A stretch of 64,000 bases of DNA from a virus. The stretch is taken from positions 62,001 through 126,000 of IMG/VR virus record IMGVR_UViG_3300046171_000252; one strand, 5' to 3'. The position numbers and the translations under genes are program-made. The notes under the pieces were generated by a model. The model was not told the DNA's origin and made no database searches. It worked only from the letters and a program-made list of their open reading frames with translations. Positions 1 to 8,800 of the stretch are shown one piece after another; within the stretch, counting starts at the first letter, position 1, and every line of letters starts with the position of its first letter.

Positions 1-35
1 ACGCCCGCCACACGCTCTAAACCTCTTCTCTTCTC

Positions 36-362
36 ATGCGTAAAATCGAAACCCAGATGAACGCCGCCATCCAGGCAAACCAAGACTGGAAGTCGGGCAA
101 CACTCAGGTGATCACCATTGAGGGTGTGAGTTTCGTCTATCTCCACGGCAATCAGATCGCGACAGTCGATGAAGACTCCATGACCATCTTCGATGGCGGT
201 TGGCAGTCGGTCACCACCAAATCCCGTCTCAACGCTCTCTGTGATGCGTTCGGTTATTCTGGCGAGAGCGTATTCCAGAAGAACTGGACCTGGTTCGTCC
301 GTCTCTGGACTGGCACCGAATTCCATACCACCGAGTTCCGGAACGGGATGCGCCTCGCCTGA
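36..362 (+). CDS. Small conserved phage protein of unknown function
   Basis: This 108-residue protein has no motif to which I can attach a function. It opens with a short helix-like stretch (MRKIETQMNAAI), followed by a beta-rich middle with the segment VYLHGNQIATVD and a basic TTKSRLNAL segment, and it ends in GMRLA. The pattern resembles a small protein that recurs in marine cyanophages and has no assigned role. The gene is richer in G and C than the structural genes downstream, as is the next gene. The ATG at 36 is the first in frame, and no upstream gene is visible in the 35 preceding bases. Confidence 0.72.
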   Translation: MRKIETQMNAAIQANQDWKSGNTQVITIEGVSFVYLHGNQIATVDEDSMTIFDGGWQSVTTKSRLNALCDAFGYSGESVFQKNWTWFVRLWTGTEFHTTEFRNGMRLA

Positions 363-403
363 TACAAACCTCCCTCTAATCCTTCAAAATCCTAATTCAC
401 AAC

Positions 404-1051
404 ATGACAAAAAATCTTCACATCGAACATCCCGAAGACACAATCCTTACCGGAGATACTTCGTTTTTAGTATCTCTCAAACTGAAGGGTGATTTATCAG
501 TGAAGATTGACGGCGCTCCTGCCATCGTATGGGGGACTAATCCTGCATCGGGTGAGTTCTTCGTCGGGACCAAATCCGTATTTAATAAGGTAAAGATCAA
601 AATCAACGAATCGCATCAGGACATTGATGCGAACCACACGGGAGAGGTTGCAACAATTCTGCATAAGTGCTTCGACTATCTACCACGGGTCGGGGGTATT
701 ATTCAGGGGGACTTCATCGGATTCGGTGGTGCTGATGAATACACACCGAACACAATCACGTATAAGTTCGATGACACCGTAAGCGAGGAAATCATCGTCG
801 CGCCGCATACTCTCTACACGGCAGAATCCGACCTACGTGATGCCGTGGCAGAACCGCTAAGGTTCATGATTACCGATACAGTTTATTGTAAGTTCGTGTT
901 CCCTAAGGCATACATCTGGAGCGGTCAGTATGATGACGGATTGGATCAGTTTGAGATTCCTCTCGTCATAGACTTGATTCGTCAGGTATATGATAAGACC
1001 GTGTTCGTAAGTGATAGAGACGCAGCACAGAATCAAGCAAAATGTGAATAA
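404..1051 (+). CDS. Ligase-like nucleotidyltransferase (DUF6267-like), N-terminal part, frameshifted
   Basis: The translation carries KIDG at about residues 34-37, the K-x-D-G lysine motif that takes the nucleotide in DNA/RNA ligases and capping enzymes. It also has a QGDFIGFG segment near residues 101-108, resembling the G-E/D motif that follows in that fold. It looks like the marine phage family I associate with DUF6267. The frame closes at 1051, but the missing C-terminal motifs continue in another frame (1011-1316). Removing one A from the AAAA run at 1039-1042 joins the two parts into about 303 residues. The similarity to ligases is motif-level only, so the substrate is unknown. Confidence 0.7.
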   Translation: MTKNLHIEHPEDTILTGDTSFLVSLKLKGDLSVKIDGAPAIVWGTNPASGEFFVGTKSVFNKVKIKINESHQDIDANHTGEVATILHKCFDYLPRVGGIIQGDFIGFGGADEYTPNTITYKFDDTVSEEIIVAPHTLYTAESDLRDAVAEPLRFMITDTVYCKFVFPKAYIWSGQYDDGLDQFEIPLVIDLIRQVYDKTVFVSDRDAAQNQAKCE

Positions 1052-1316
1052 GTCAATTCGCGAAGGTTATCCTATGACGAATGAGGACTTCATGGGCAAT
1101 GAATCACTTATGCACCTCTACGGGTTGATGATAGTTTTGAAAGAAGAGTTGATGAATCAGTGCCGCAATGTAGGTCCTGAGGCATACCTCGGTCAGGACA
1201 GAATCGATGGTGAGGGTTATGTCTACTCCACTGAGTTAGGTACATATAAGTTGGTTAATCGTCAGCAGTTTTCTGTTGCTAACTTCAACAACACTAAGTT
1301 CACAACAGTCGCATAA
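1011..1316 (+). CDS. Ligase-like nucleotidyltransferase, C-terminal part, frameshifted
   Basis: This frame continues the preceding gene after the extra A at 1039-1042, so its real coding part probably begins near 1043 and it is unlikely to have its own start. It contains EGYVY followed by TYKLVNRQQFS. These correspond in position and pattern to ligase-fold motif IV (E-G-x-V) and motif V (a K-containing strand). Their presence supports a broken single gene rather than two genes. The frame ends 24 bases before a C-rich/G-rich hairpin. Confidence 0.62.
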   Translation: MIETQHRIKQNVNKSIREGYPMTNEDFMGNESLMHLYGLMIVLKEELMNQCRNVGPEAYLGQDRIDGEGYVYSTELGTYKLVNRQQFSVANFNNTKFTTVA

Positions 1317-1340
1317 TCAGTCGTTCGTGAATACAGCAGT

Positions 1341-1364
1341 CCCCCCGTTAAAGGGGGGGCGTTT
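1341..1364 (+). terminator. Hairpin terminator after the ligase-like gene
   Basis: Six C residues (1341-1346) pair with a run of seven G residues (1353-1359) across the loop GTTAAA, and the stem is followed by CGTTT. The stem is very stable but the T tract is short, so termination may be partial. It separates the GC-richer first two genes from the AT-rich region that follows. Confidence 0.6.
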
Positions 1365-1475
1365 ATAAAAACCCATGACTCCCCTAACCTACAAAGGTTT
1401 CCAAGAGCGCGATAAAATTCCAAGGCACATAAAATTTTTTTTCGCTATATAAAATCAAGTGTAAGGTTCGCGTAT

Positions 1476-1652
1476 ATGCAAAAAAATTCCGAGAAAATTT
1501 TTAGTGAAGTAGAGGTCGATCCTGTGACTGGAGATTATTATGTAACGGTGCCCGAAGTAATTTTGAATGAGATGCAATGGTATGAGGGCACTACTTTAAG
1601 GTGGTTAGTGGATGGAGATGAGATTGTCTTAGCAGAAGAAAAGAGCTCTTGA
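1476..1652 (+). CDS. Small AbrB/MazE-like protein
   Basis: This 58-residue protein has the outline of a swapped-hairpin AbrB/SpoVT-type domain: VTVPEVILNEMQWYEGTTLRW followed by the strand DGDEIVLAEE. The elements 'P-E-x-x-L-x-E-M-x-W-x-E-G-x-x-L' and a terminal 'V-D-G-D-x-I-x-L' fit such looped-hinge proteins, which usually bind DNA as dimers. Similar very short proteins occur in cyanophages. A DNA-binding role is inferred from this pattern only. Its stop overlaps the -35 hexamer of the promoter of the next gene, and it sits alone between a terminator and that promoter. Confidence 0.65.
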   Translation: MQKNSEKIFSEVEVDPVTGDYYVTVPEVILNEMQWYEGTTLRWLVDGDEIVLAEEKSS

Positions 1653-1677
1653 CAATCGCTATATAATGTTGTATGAT
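1649..1677 (+). promoter_or_regulatory. Sigma70-type promoter upstream of the glycosyltransferase
   Basis: A perfect -35 hexamer TTGACA (1649-1654) is separated by 17 bases from TATGAT (1672-1677), and the gene starts at 1700. A TATAAT at 1662-1667 lies inside the spacer, only 7 bases from the -35, and cannot pair with it. The 11-mer TCGCTATATAA occurs here (1656-1666) and again at 1442-1452, upstream of the AbrB-like gene. This looks like an early promoter read by host RNA polymerase. Confidence 0.68.
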
Positions 1678-1699
1678 TCGAAAGTAAATTGTTATTCTT

Positions 1700-2452
1700 A
1701 TGGCAAAGGGATTCACAGTAAAGGCAAAAACGCCGGTCAAAAAAACTGCAGAGTGGGATTACGATAAAGCAAAAGAGATGGTAAGAGGAAAGGCAATTGT
1801 CTTTTGTCTTCCTGGGAGAGGATGTTCTTATGCGTATCTAAAGAATTTTGTACAACTTTGTTTTGACTTAGTACAATCGGGAGCAAGCATCCAGATTTCG
1901 CAGGACTACTCGTCCATGGTTAACTTTGCAAGATGCAAGTGTCTTGGAGCAAATGTATTGCGTGGTCCGGACCAATTGCCCTGGGACGGAAAATTAAAGT
2001 ATGATTATCAGTTATGGATTGATAGTGATATTATTTTTAATACCGAAAAGTTTTGGCAATTGGTTCTAATGGATCAAGACATTGCATCTGGATGGTATGC
2101 CACAGAAGATGGTAGAACGACCTCAGTGGCACACTGGATGGAAGAGGATGATTTCCGTAACAACGGCGGTGTGATGAATCATGAAACAGTTGAGAGTATT
2201 TCAAAGCGCAGATCTCCATTCACCGTAGATTATGCCGGATTTGGATGGTTACTCATCAAACACGGAGTTTGGGAGAATAGTGAGATGAAGTATCCATGGT
2301 TTGCTCCGAAGATGCAAGTCTTCGAGAGTGGCGAAGTACAGGATATGTGTGGAGAGGATGTCTCATTCTGCCTTGATGCAAAGGAGGCAGGTTTCGAGAT
2401 TTGGTGTGATCCTCGTGTTCGCGTTGGGCACGAAAAGATGCGAGTAATCTAA
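1700..2452 (+). CDS. Glycosyltransferase, GT-A fold (family 2-like)
   Basis: This 250-residue protein has a GT-A sugar-transferase layout. The N-terminal half carries FCLPGRGCSYAYLKNF, a nucleotide-binding-like segment. The acidic DSD of LWIDSDIIF (about residues 107-115) would hold the metal and the sugar nucleotide. A later GEDVSFCLDAKEAGFEIWCDPRVRVGH segment resembles the C-terminal catalytic region of GT2-type enzymes that ends in a conserved H. The acceptor cannot be told from sequence. The gene has its own sigma70-like promoter and is followed two bases later by a small conserved gene. Related proteins are frequent in cyanophages. Confidence 0.82.
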   Translation: MAKGFTVKAKTPVKKTAEWDYDKAKEMVRGKAIVFCLPGRGCSYAYLKNFVQLCFDLVQSGASIQISQDYSSMVNFARCKCLGANVLRGPDQLPWDGKLKYDYQLWIDSDIIFNTEKFWQLVLMDQDIASGWYATEDGRTTSVAHWMEEDDFRNNGGVMNHETVESISKRRSPFTVDYAGFGWLLIKHGVWENSEMKYPWFAPKMQVFESGEVQDMCGEDVSFCLDAKEAGFEIWCDPRVRVGHEKMRVI

Positions 2453-2453
2453 G

Positions 2454-2615
2454 ATGGCACGTCAGGAATTTTATAGAATTCTTGTAGATGATAAAATTCT
2501 TTATGATCAATTGAGCACTGAAGAATTTTTTGATAAGATAGAGGACCTGTCCGTAGAATTTTATGAGACAGGTCAATCAGGTAACATTAGAACTGAAATT
2601 ATTATTGAGGAATAA
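2454..2615 (+). CDS. Small conserved cyanophage protein (53 aa)
   Basis: The gene begins one base after the glycosyltransferase stop. The product is small and acidic (MARQEFYRILVDD...), with a repeated pattern of aromatic and acidic residues and a TEIIIEE tail. Its length and the segment EEFFDKIEDLSVEFYETG match a short protein I associate with T4-like cyanophages. No function can be assigned. Confidence 0.68.
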   Translation: MARQEFYRILVDDKILYDQLSTEEFFDKIEDLSVEFYETGQSGNIRTEIIIEE

Positions 2616-2623
2616 GGAGTCTT

Positions 2624-2773
2624 ATGGCAGTACGATCAAAGGTTGGTTTAAATGGTGAAAGAAACATTGAATCAAAACCGAAAAAAACTCGTCAAGGTAA
2701 TGGTAAGAACACGACGTATTCTGCAACATCCAGAAACGCGGCTCGTAAAAAGTATAGAGGTCAGGGAAGATAA
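2624..2773 (+). CDS. Small basic conserved cyanophage protein (49 aa)
   Basis: AAGGAGT (2614-2620) stands just before the ATG as a clear ribosome-binding site. The product is strongly basic (SKPKKTRQGNGK, then AARKKYRGQGR) and has no hydrophobic core, so it may bind nucleic acid or be a minor virion component. The same short basic protein, in the same place upstream of gp25, is common in T4-like cyanophages. No function is established from the sequence. Confidence 0.72.
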   Translation: MAVRSKVGLNGERNIESKPKKTRQGNGKNTTYSATSRNAARKKYRGQGR

Positions 2774-2802
2774 TAGATAGTATTAACTATTAAACTTTCT
2801 TC

Positions 2803-3477
2803 ATGTCTTGTTTGATCTCAAATTTACCTGCTTATGAAGTATGGGTAAGAAAAGAATATCTCACTGATCATCAAAGTGGTCATGGTGAATTTGTAAAGGG
2901 CGTCTGGGTATCGGTTAAATCGATGCCTGGGCGTGCTTTTTATTTTGAAACGTACTTACCAGAGTATGCCGCAATGTATGATAAGTTACCTATAAGCGCG
3001 TTTGTCTCGTCTCCGGAAAAACCAACTCCTGATATGACACTTCATAATCTACAATTTTGGAACTGTATGGATTATGGTGTTACAACAATTCAAAAGCAAT
3101 TCATTGGTTCAATGCATTTTGAAGTTTATACTCGTGATTATGGAACTCAAACGGGTACTTATGTTTGCACGATTGATAATTATCACCAAGATGCTGATGC
3201 AATTGATTATTCGACCAGCGAAAATCCATCGGAACATAAGTCTCATAACCTAATTGAACTTGATAATGGACAGTTCTGTCTCTATCCAAATAATAGAACT
3301 CGTATTTTTGATAATAGTCTGACACCAGAGACACCAAAGATTCCAGATTTTAAAGTTTCGACTGTTTATTATCAGGTAGAAAATGGTCATGACCGTGATG
3401 GACTTGGTAATGATGACAATTATTTTTGGAAAACTGCCAAAGAACATAAAAACGAGGATCAAATTCCTAATTATTAA
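2803..3477 (+). CDS. Conserved cyanophage protein upstream of gp25 (224 aa)
   Basis: I recognise no catalytic motif in this 224-residue protein. The first half (YEVWVRKEYLTDHQSGHGEFVKGVWVSVKSMPGRAFYFET, written here as consecutive segments) is rich in aromatic residues. The second half holds many Asp and Asn residues and an NGQFCLYPNNRTRIFD segment. Its location directly before gp25 suggests it is made with the baseplate genes, but a late promoter separates it from gp25. It could be a virion-associated protein or an enzyme of unknown type. Confidence 0.7.
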   Translation: MSCLISNLPAYEVWVRKEYLTDHQSGHGEFVKGVWVSVKSMPGRAFYFETYLPEYAAMYDKLPISAFVSSPEKPTPDMTLHNLQFWNCMDYGVTTIQKQFIGSMHFEVYTRDYGTQTGTYVCTIDNYHQDADAIDYSTSENPSEHKSHNLIELDNGQFCLYPNNRTRIFDNSLTPETPKIPDFKVSTVYYQVENGHDRDGLGNDDNYFWKTAKEHKNEDQIPNY

Positions 3478-3479
3478 GT

Positions 3480-3487
3480 TATAAATA
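3480..3487 (+). promoter_or_regulatory. T4-type late promoter TATAAATA before gp25
   Basis: The exact late-promoter box TATAAATA overlaps the end of the preceding gene region and lies 18 bases upstream of the gp25 ATG. T4 late promoters need only this -10 element, recognised by gp55 with gp33 and the gp45 clamp; gp55 and gp45 are both encoded in this window. Confidence 0.75.
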
Positions 3488-3505
3488 AAGAAAAACTCCT
3501 TGTCA

Positions 3506-3907
3506 ATGGCCATTCAAAGGATATCAAGAGCATTTAAAGATATTAGTTTGTCTTTTGATGCACATCCTATCACTAAAGATCTACAAATATTGAAAAATGA
3601 GAACGCGATTCGTAGGTCCGTAAGAAATATAGTAGAAACTATCCCCACTGAAAGATTTTTTAATTCCTTATTAGGATCTGAAGTCAGAAGTAGTCTCTTC
3701 GAATTTGTTGATTTTGGTACTGCATCAGTAATTCAAAATCAAATAGAGATTGCGCTTGAAAACTTTGAACCAAGAATTGATAATGTGCAGGTCCAGGTTG
3801 ATCCTTTTCCGGATAGGAATACCTTTAATGCCACAATCATCTTCGATATCATCGGACAAGAGTTTCCAACTCAAGAATTTTCTTTCCTATTAGAGGCAAC
3901 GAGATAA
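3506..3907 (+). CDS. 25: Baseplate wedge protein gp25
   Basis: The 133-residue product has the size of T4 gp25 (132 aa) and the GPW/gp25 fold pattern: a basic N-terminus with SLSFDAHPITKDLQIL, then NENAIRRSVRNIVET, the core FNSLLGSEVRSSLFE, and a final strand pair ending in EFSFLLEATR. In T4, gp25 joins gp6 and gp53 in the wedge core next to the sheath. The ATG at 3506 is preferred over an in-frame TTG at 3500 because it gives the family length. It is followed one base later by gp6. Confidence 0.95.
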   Translation: MAIQRISRAFKDISLSFDAHPITKDLQILKNENAIRRSVRNIVETIPTERFFNSLLGSEVRSSLFEFVDFGTASVIQNQIEIALENFEPRIDNVQVQVDPFPDRNTFNATIIFDIIGQEFPTQEFSFLLEATR

Positions 3908-3908
3908 T

Positions 3909-5819
3909 ATGCCTTTTACTAAGTATACAAATCTAGATTTTGATCAGATAAAAACATCCATCAAGGATTATCTTCGTGCAAATTCAACTTTCACCGATTT
4001 TGATTTTGAGGGATCTAACTTTTCTGTCTTAATAGACACTCTAGCATATAACACATATATCACAGCATTCAACTCAAATATGATTGTGAATGAATCCTTT
4101 TTGGATTCTGCCACTCTCAGAGAGAATGTTGTTTCATTAGCAAGAAATATTGGTTATGTACCCCGCTCTAGAACCTCTGCAAGGGCACAAATATCATTTT
4201 CAATACAAAGACCCGATGGAGATTCATCTGCTCAGGTGACGCTTCAGAGAGGTCTTGTATGCACAGGTACTTCTGCTAATACTTCATACGTATTTTCAAT
4301 ACCTGAGGACCTCACTAGAGGTTTTGTTAATGGAGTTGCGACATTTGATAATATTGAAATTTATGAAGGCACATATTTAACCAAACAATTCTTATATGAT
4401 GGTTCTCTCGATCAAAAATTTATCATTGATAATTCATTTGTCGATACCTCTACTTTAAAAGTTTATATCAAAAAAGAAAATGATATAGGAATTGGGATCG
4501 AATACTCTTTAGTTGATAATATCGTTAATGTAACTCCAAGTTCTCAGATTTATCTTCTTCAAGAGATACAAGATGAAAAATATCAATTGCTTTTTGGTGA
4601 TGGATTAATAGGAAAAAAACTTGGAACCGATCAAAATTCCGATGGTAATATAATTGTTGCCAATTATATCATATCAAATGGGATTGAAGGTAATGGAGTA
4701 TCTAATTTCTCCATGGCTGGAAGTTTTTTGACATCAGAAAATAACAATATCAATCCATCTAATATAACAATCACGTTAAATCGTGCATCTCAGAATGGAT
4801 CTGAAATTGAATCTGTTGATTCAGTTAGATATTACGCTCCAAAGATATATTCTGCACAATCTAGAGCAGTAACGGGTCGTGATTATGAGGCAATTATTAA
4901 GAGCATTTATCCAGATACAGAATCTGTTGCCGTGGTTGGTGGAGAAGAGATGGTTCCTCCACAATTTGGTACTGTAAATATCAGCATTAAACCAAAAAAT
5001 GGAACTTTTGTCTCTGATTTTAATAAATCTAGAATTTTATCACAATTAAAACAATATACTGTCTCTGGAATAAACCAAAAAATAACAGATCTTAAAATTT
5101 TATATGTTGAAATTGATTCTTCAGTTTATTATGACTATTCAAGAATATCAACTGCCGAAACTTTGAAAACAAGAGTGTTGGATACCCTTAAAACATACTC
5201 AAATTCTTTAGAAATTAACAAATTTGGAGGAAGATTTAGATATAGTAAAATTCAACAAATTATTGACAATACTAATACTTCTATAACTTCTAATATTACT
5301 AAGGTTAGGATTAGAAGAGATTTAAAAGCAATTATAAATCAATTTGCACAGTATGAATTGTGTTATGGAAATAGATTTCATATAAATTCAACTGGATATA
5401 ACATTAAATCGACAGGATTTAGAATTGCATCTGATCCTGATGTTGTTTATTTGACAGATATTCCCAATTCTGATGGAATGACAGGAATTTTGTCAATTGT
5501 AAAACCAGTTAGTAATGAATCGACAAGAGTTGTTGTAAAATCAGCAGGAACGGTTGATTATATTAAAGGCGAACTTAATATTAACACTATAAAAATTACT
5601 TCAACAGAAAAACAAAACAATATTATTGAAATTCAGGCATTTCCAGAGTCAAATGATGTGGTTGGATTGAAAGATTTGTATCTTAATTTTAACATCTCAG
5701 CAAGTTCAATAAATATGGTGAAGGATGTTATTTCATCAGGAGACGAAATATCGGGAACGGTATTTAATAGAGACTATTACACATCAAGTTACTTAAACGG
5801 GAATTTAATAAGAGAGTAG
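3909..5819 (+). CDS. 6: Baseplate wedge protein gp6
   Basis: The 636-residue product is close to T4 gp6 (660 aa). It begins with MPFTKYTNLDFDQIKTSIKD and contains the family hallmark region FEGSNFSVLIDTLAYNTYI followed by NESFLDSATLRENVVSLARN, shared with gpJ-like baseplate proteins. A later VTGRDYEAIIKSIYPDTESV segment is also typical. gp6 forms the iris-like ring of the baseplate that opens during sheath contraction. The gene follows gp25 and precedes the giant structural gene, as in other T4-like cyanophages. Confidence 0.95.
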   Translation: MPFTKYTNLDFDQIKTSIKDYLRANSTFTDFDFEGSNFSVLIDTLAYNTYITAFNSNMIVNESFLDSATLRENVVSLARNIGYVPRSRTSARAQISFSIQRPDGDSSAQVTLQRGLVCTGTSANTSYVFSIPEDLTRGFVNGVATFDNIEIYEGTYLTKQFLYDGSLDQKFIIDNSFVDTSTLKVYIKKENDIGIGIEYSLVDNIVNVTPSSQIYLLQEIQDEKYQLLFGDGLIGKKLGTDQNSDGNIIVANYIISNGIEGNGVSNFSMAGSFLTSENNNINPSNITITLNRASQNGSEIESVDSVRYYAPKIYSAQSRAVTGRDYEAIIKSIYPDTESVAVVGGEEMVPPQFGTVNISIKPKNGTFVSDFNKSRILSQLKQYTVSGINQKITDLKILYVEIDSSVYYDYSRISTAETLKTRVLDTLKTYSNSLEINKFGGRFRYSKIQQIIDNTNTSITSNITKVRIRRDLKAIINQFAQYELCYGNRFHINSTGYNIKSTGFRIASDPDVVYLTDIPNSDGMTGILSIVKPVSNESTRVVVKSAGTVDYIKGELNINTIKITSTEKQNNIIEIQAFPESNDVVGLKDLYLNFNISASSINMVKDVISSGDEISGTVFNRDYYTSSYLNGNLIRE

Positions 5820-5820
5820 T

Positions 5821-8800
5821 ATGATACAGACTGGATTTGAATCTAAAGTCAAGATTCAACAAATTATTGACAATCAACTTCCTGAGTTCATTTTGGATGA
5901 AAATCCAAAAACAGTAGAATTTTTAAAGCAATATTATATTTCTCAGGAATATCAAGGCGGACCAGTTGATATTGTTGATAATTTGGATCAATATCTAAAA
6001 TTAGATAATCTGACTCCAGAAGTTATAGTTGATAGCACCTATGCCACTTCAGGAATCTCTTCTACGGATACTACAATCGCCGTAAATAGCACTAAAGGAT
6101 TCCCAAGTCAATATGGTCTATTTAAGATTAATAACGAGGTCATAACCTATACTGGAATCACTACAAATTCATTCACTGGATGCCAACGTGGATTTAGTGG
6201 GATTACATCATACCATAGTCAATTAGATCAAGAGGAACTTGTATTTTCTGATACCTCAAAAGAAAACCATAATGAAGACGCAACAGTATATAATCTAAGT
6301 TCTTTATTTTTAAGAGATTTTTATAAAAAATTAAAATATACTTTTGCTCCTGGATTAGAAGATGTTGATTTTGCAAAAGAATTAAATGCTGGGAATTTTA
6401 TAAAAGAAGCAAAATCTTTTTATCAATCAAAAGGAACTGACGAATCATTTAGAATTTTATTTAATGTTTTATATGGAGCAACACCAAGAGTAGTAAATTT
6501 AGAAGATTATTTAATTAAACCATCTTCTGCAGAGTATCTCAGAAGAGAAATCGCAATTGCCGAAGTAATTAGTGGAGATCCTTCAAAATTAGTAGGACAA
6601 ACAATAACCAAATCTACAGATTCTGGAACTACAGCAGCAATATCTGAAATAGAACCTTTCACTAGAAATAATAAGCAATATTTTAAATTATCTCTCTTTA
6701 TTGGATATGACGAATCCTCGACAATTCAGGGCAATTTTACTATTACACCTAGCACAAAAAATATTGAAACTGTTGCCATAGGTGCTTCTGTAATTAGCGT
6801 AGACTCTACGATTGGTTTTGCACAGACTGGAATGGTTATTTCTGGTATCAATAGCATAACTTATTCTAATAAAACTGTTAATCAATTTATTGGATGCACT
6901 GGAGTTGCATCGACAATCTCGTCTGCAAGTAATATTAGATCAGATGAGATTTATTTTGGTTATGAAGATGGGGATTCGGATAAAAGAGTAGAAATAAGAT
7001 TAACCGGAGTATTGTCTAATTTTATTCAGGTGTCCGATGATTTAAATATTTCTGAAGGTGATACAATTTCTGTCAATAATGTTGGTGATTTAATTTTAAA
7101 CCCAAGTATTGGCAACAAAACATACAAAGAAATTTTTGCAAATTCGTGGATATACAATACTAGTTCATCTTATGAAATAAAAGATTTTGGTGTTAATTTA
7201 TCATTAACATTAAAAAGTGAAATCGACAAATCCAGTTTAAAAGAGGGAGATAGTGTCGAAATTATAGAAAGTAGTGGTAATAATCTGGGAAAAGTAGTAT
7301 TTCCTACATCATCTTCAAGTATTACTCATGTAGTTGATATTTCTCCTGATAAAAAATCAATTAGTTTAGACAATTTTACTTTTAATCCAAGTCCCAATGT
7401 AGAGTATAGTTTAAGAAGAAAAATTAATAAAGCAAGAAGTACAGGTGCTCCCATAGAATATGGAAATTCTGCCATCTTAGGAGATGTTCAAAACGTATAT
7501 ACTGATAGCACAGAAAATTTTGGATATGTTGCATCTAATTCTCTACCATCTTCAACAACAGGACTTACTACATTCTTTACATATGAAATAACTAAAGAAA
7601 TTAATTCTGCGTTTATAGATTCTGAAGTAAGTTTAGGAAATATTAATGAACTTAACAATTATACGACTATTACTTTTTCGGAAAATGCACCATTTCTTAC
7701 TGGAGATAAAATATTATATAAACCAGATGTTGATCCTCTTGAAGGACTAGTTGAAGGATCATATTTTGTTGAAGTTCTAGCATCTAATAAAAAAACCATT
7801 AAGTTATACAATTCTTCATCTTTTATAGGATCGACGGATTTTGCAACTTTTTCAGTTCCAGGTTCTGGAATGAATAAGCATACCTTTACTTTATTTGAAC
7901 AGAGAGTTGGAGAAATAGGGGCACAAAAACTTCTTAAAAAATTCTCTATTCCTCCAAATAATAAAAATGGAAAAGGAGAGTTGACCATACCGGGAACTAC
8001 TGGTATGTTGATTAATGGTGTTGAAGTTGTAAATTATAAATCAGAAGATAAAATTTATTATGGACCTTTAAATTCTATAACGGTATTAAATGGTGGCAGC
8101 AATTATGATGTGATTAATTTGCCACAATTATCAGTTTCTGCTGGTTTGGGGATAACTGCATTATGTCGTCCGGTAATTCAGGGGTCTATTAAAAGAGTTG
8201 ACATTGATACTCAAGATTTTGATATTGACAATGTTACTTCAATTAAAGTAATTGGTGGAAATGGTACTGGAGCCGATATTAGGGCAGTAGTTGGTAAAAG
8301 AGTTAGAGAAGTAAATTTTGATGGACAGTTAATATCGTCAGATGGTGGAGTAGATAACAATACAAATCAAATAACTTTCTTAACGGATCATAATTTTTCA
8401 GATGGTCAAGAAGTAATTTATGATTCTAACAAAAATATAGGAATTGGAGTTGGAATAGGAACTTCATCTCTAGTTGATGAAGGTTCTTATTTTGTAAAAA
8501 TTGATAATAATACAACAGTTCAATTATTTGAATCATATGATGATTATTCTTCAAATAGTAATGTTGTAGGTCTTAGTACTCTTTATACTACTGGTATTCA
8601 TAAATTTAAAACAAAGGAAAAGACTAAAACAATTTCTTCTGTTGATGTAATTAATGGTGGAAGTGGATACACTAATAGAAAATTAATTGTTTCTCCAACG
8701 GGAATAAGCACATCAAATGGTTTGATTAGTTTTAAAAATCATGGATTTGCTGATGGTGATTTAATTCTTTATTCCGCTGATGAAATATTAGCAAATATTA

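Noticed and set aside
1649-1667. TTGACA followed by TATAAT as a promoter pair
   Set aside because: The spacing is only 7 bases. The same TTGACA pairs better with TATGAT at 1672-1677, at 17 bases.
2777-2790. Inverted repeat ATAGT-ATTA-ACTAT before the 224-aa gene
   Set aside because: A 5-bp AT-only stem is expected by chance in such AT-rich DNA and has no T tract or promoter beside it.
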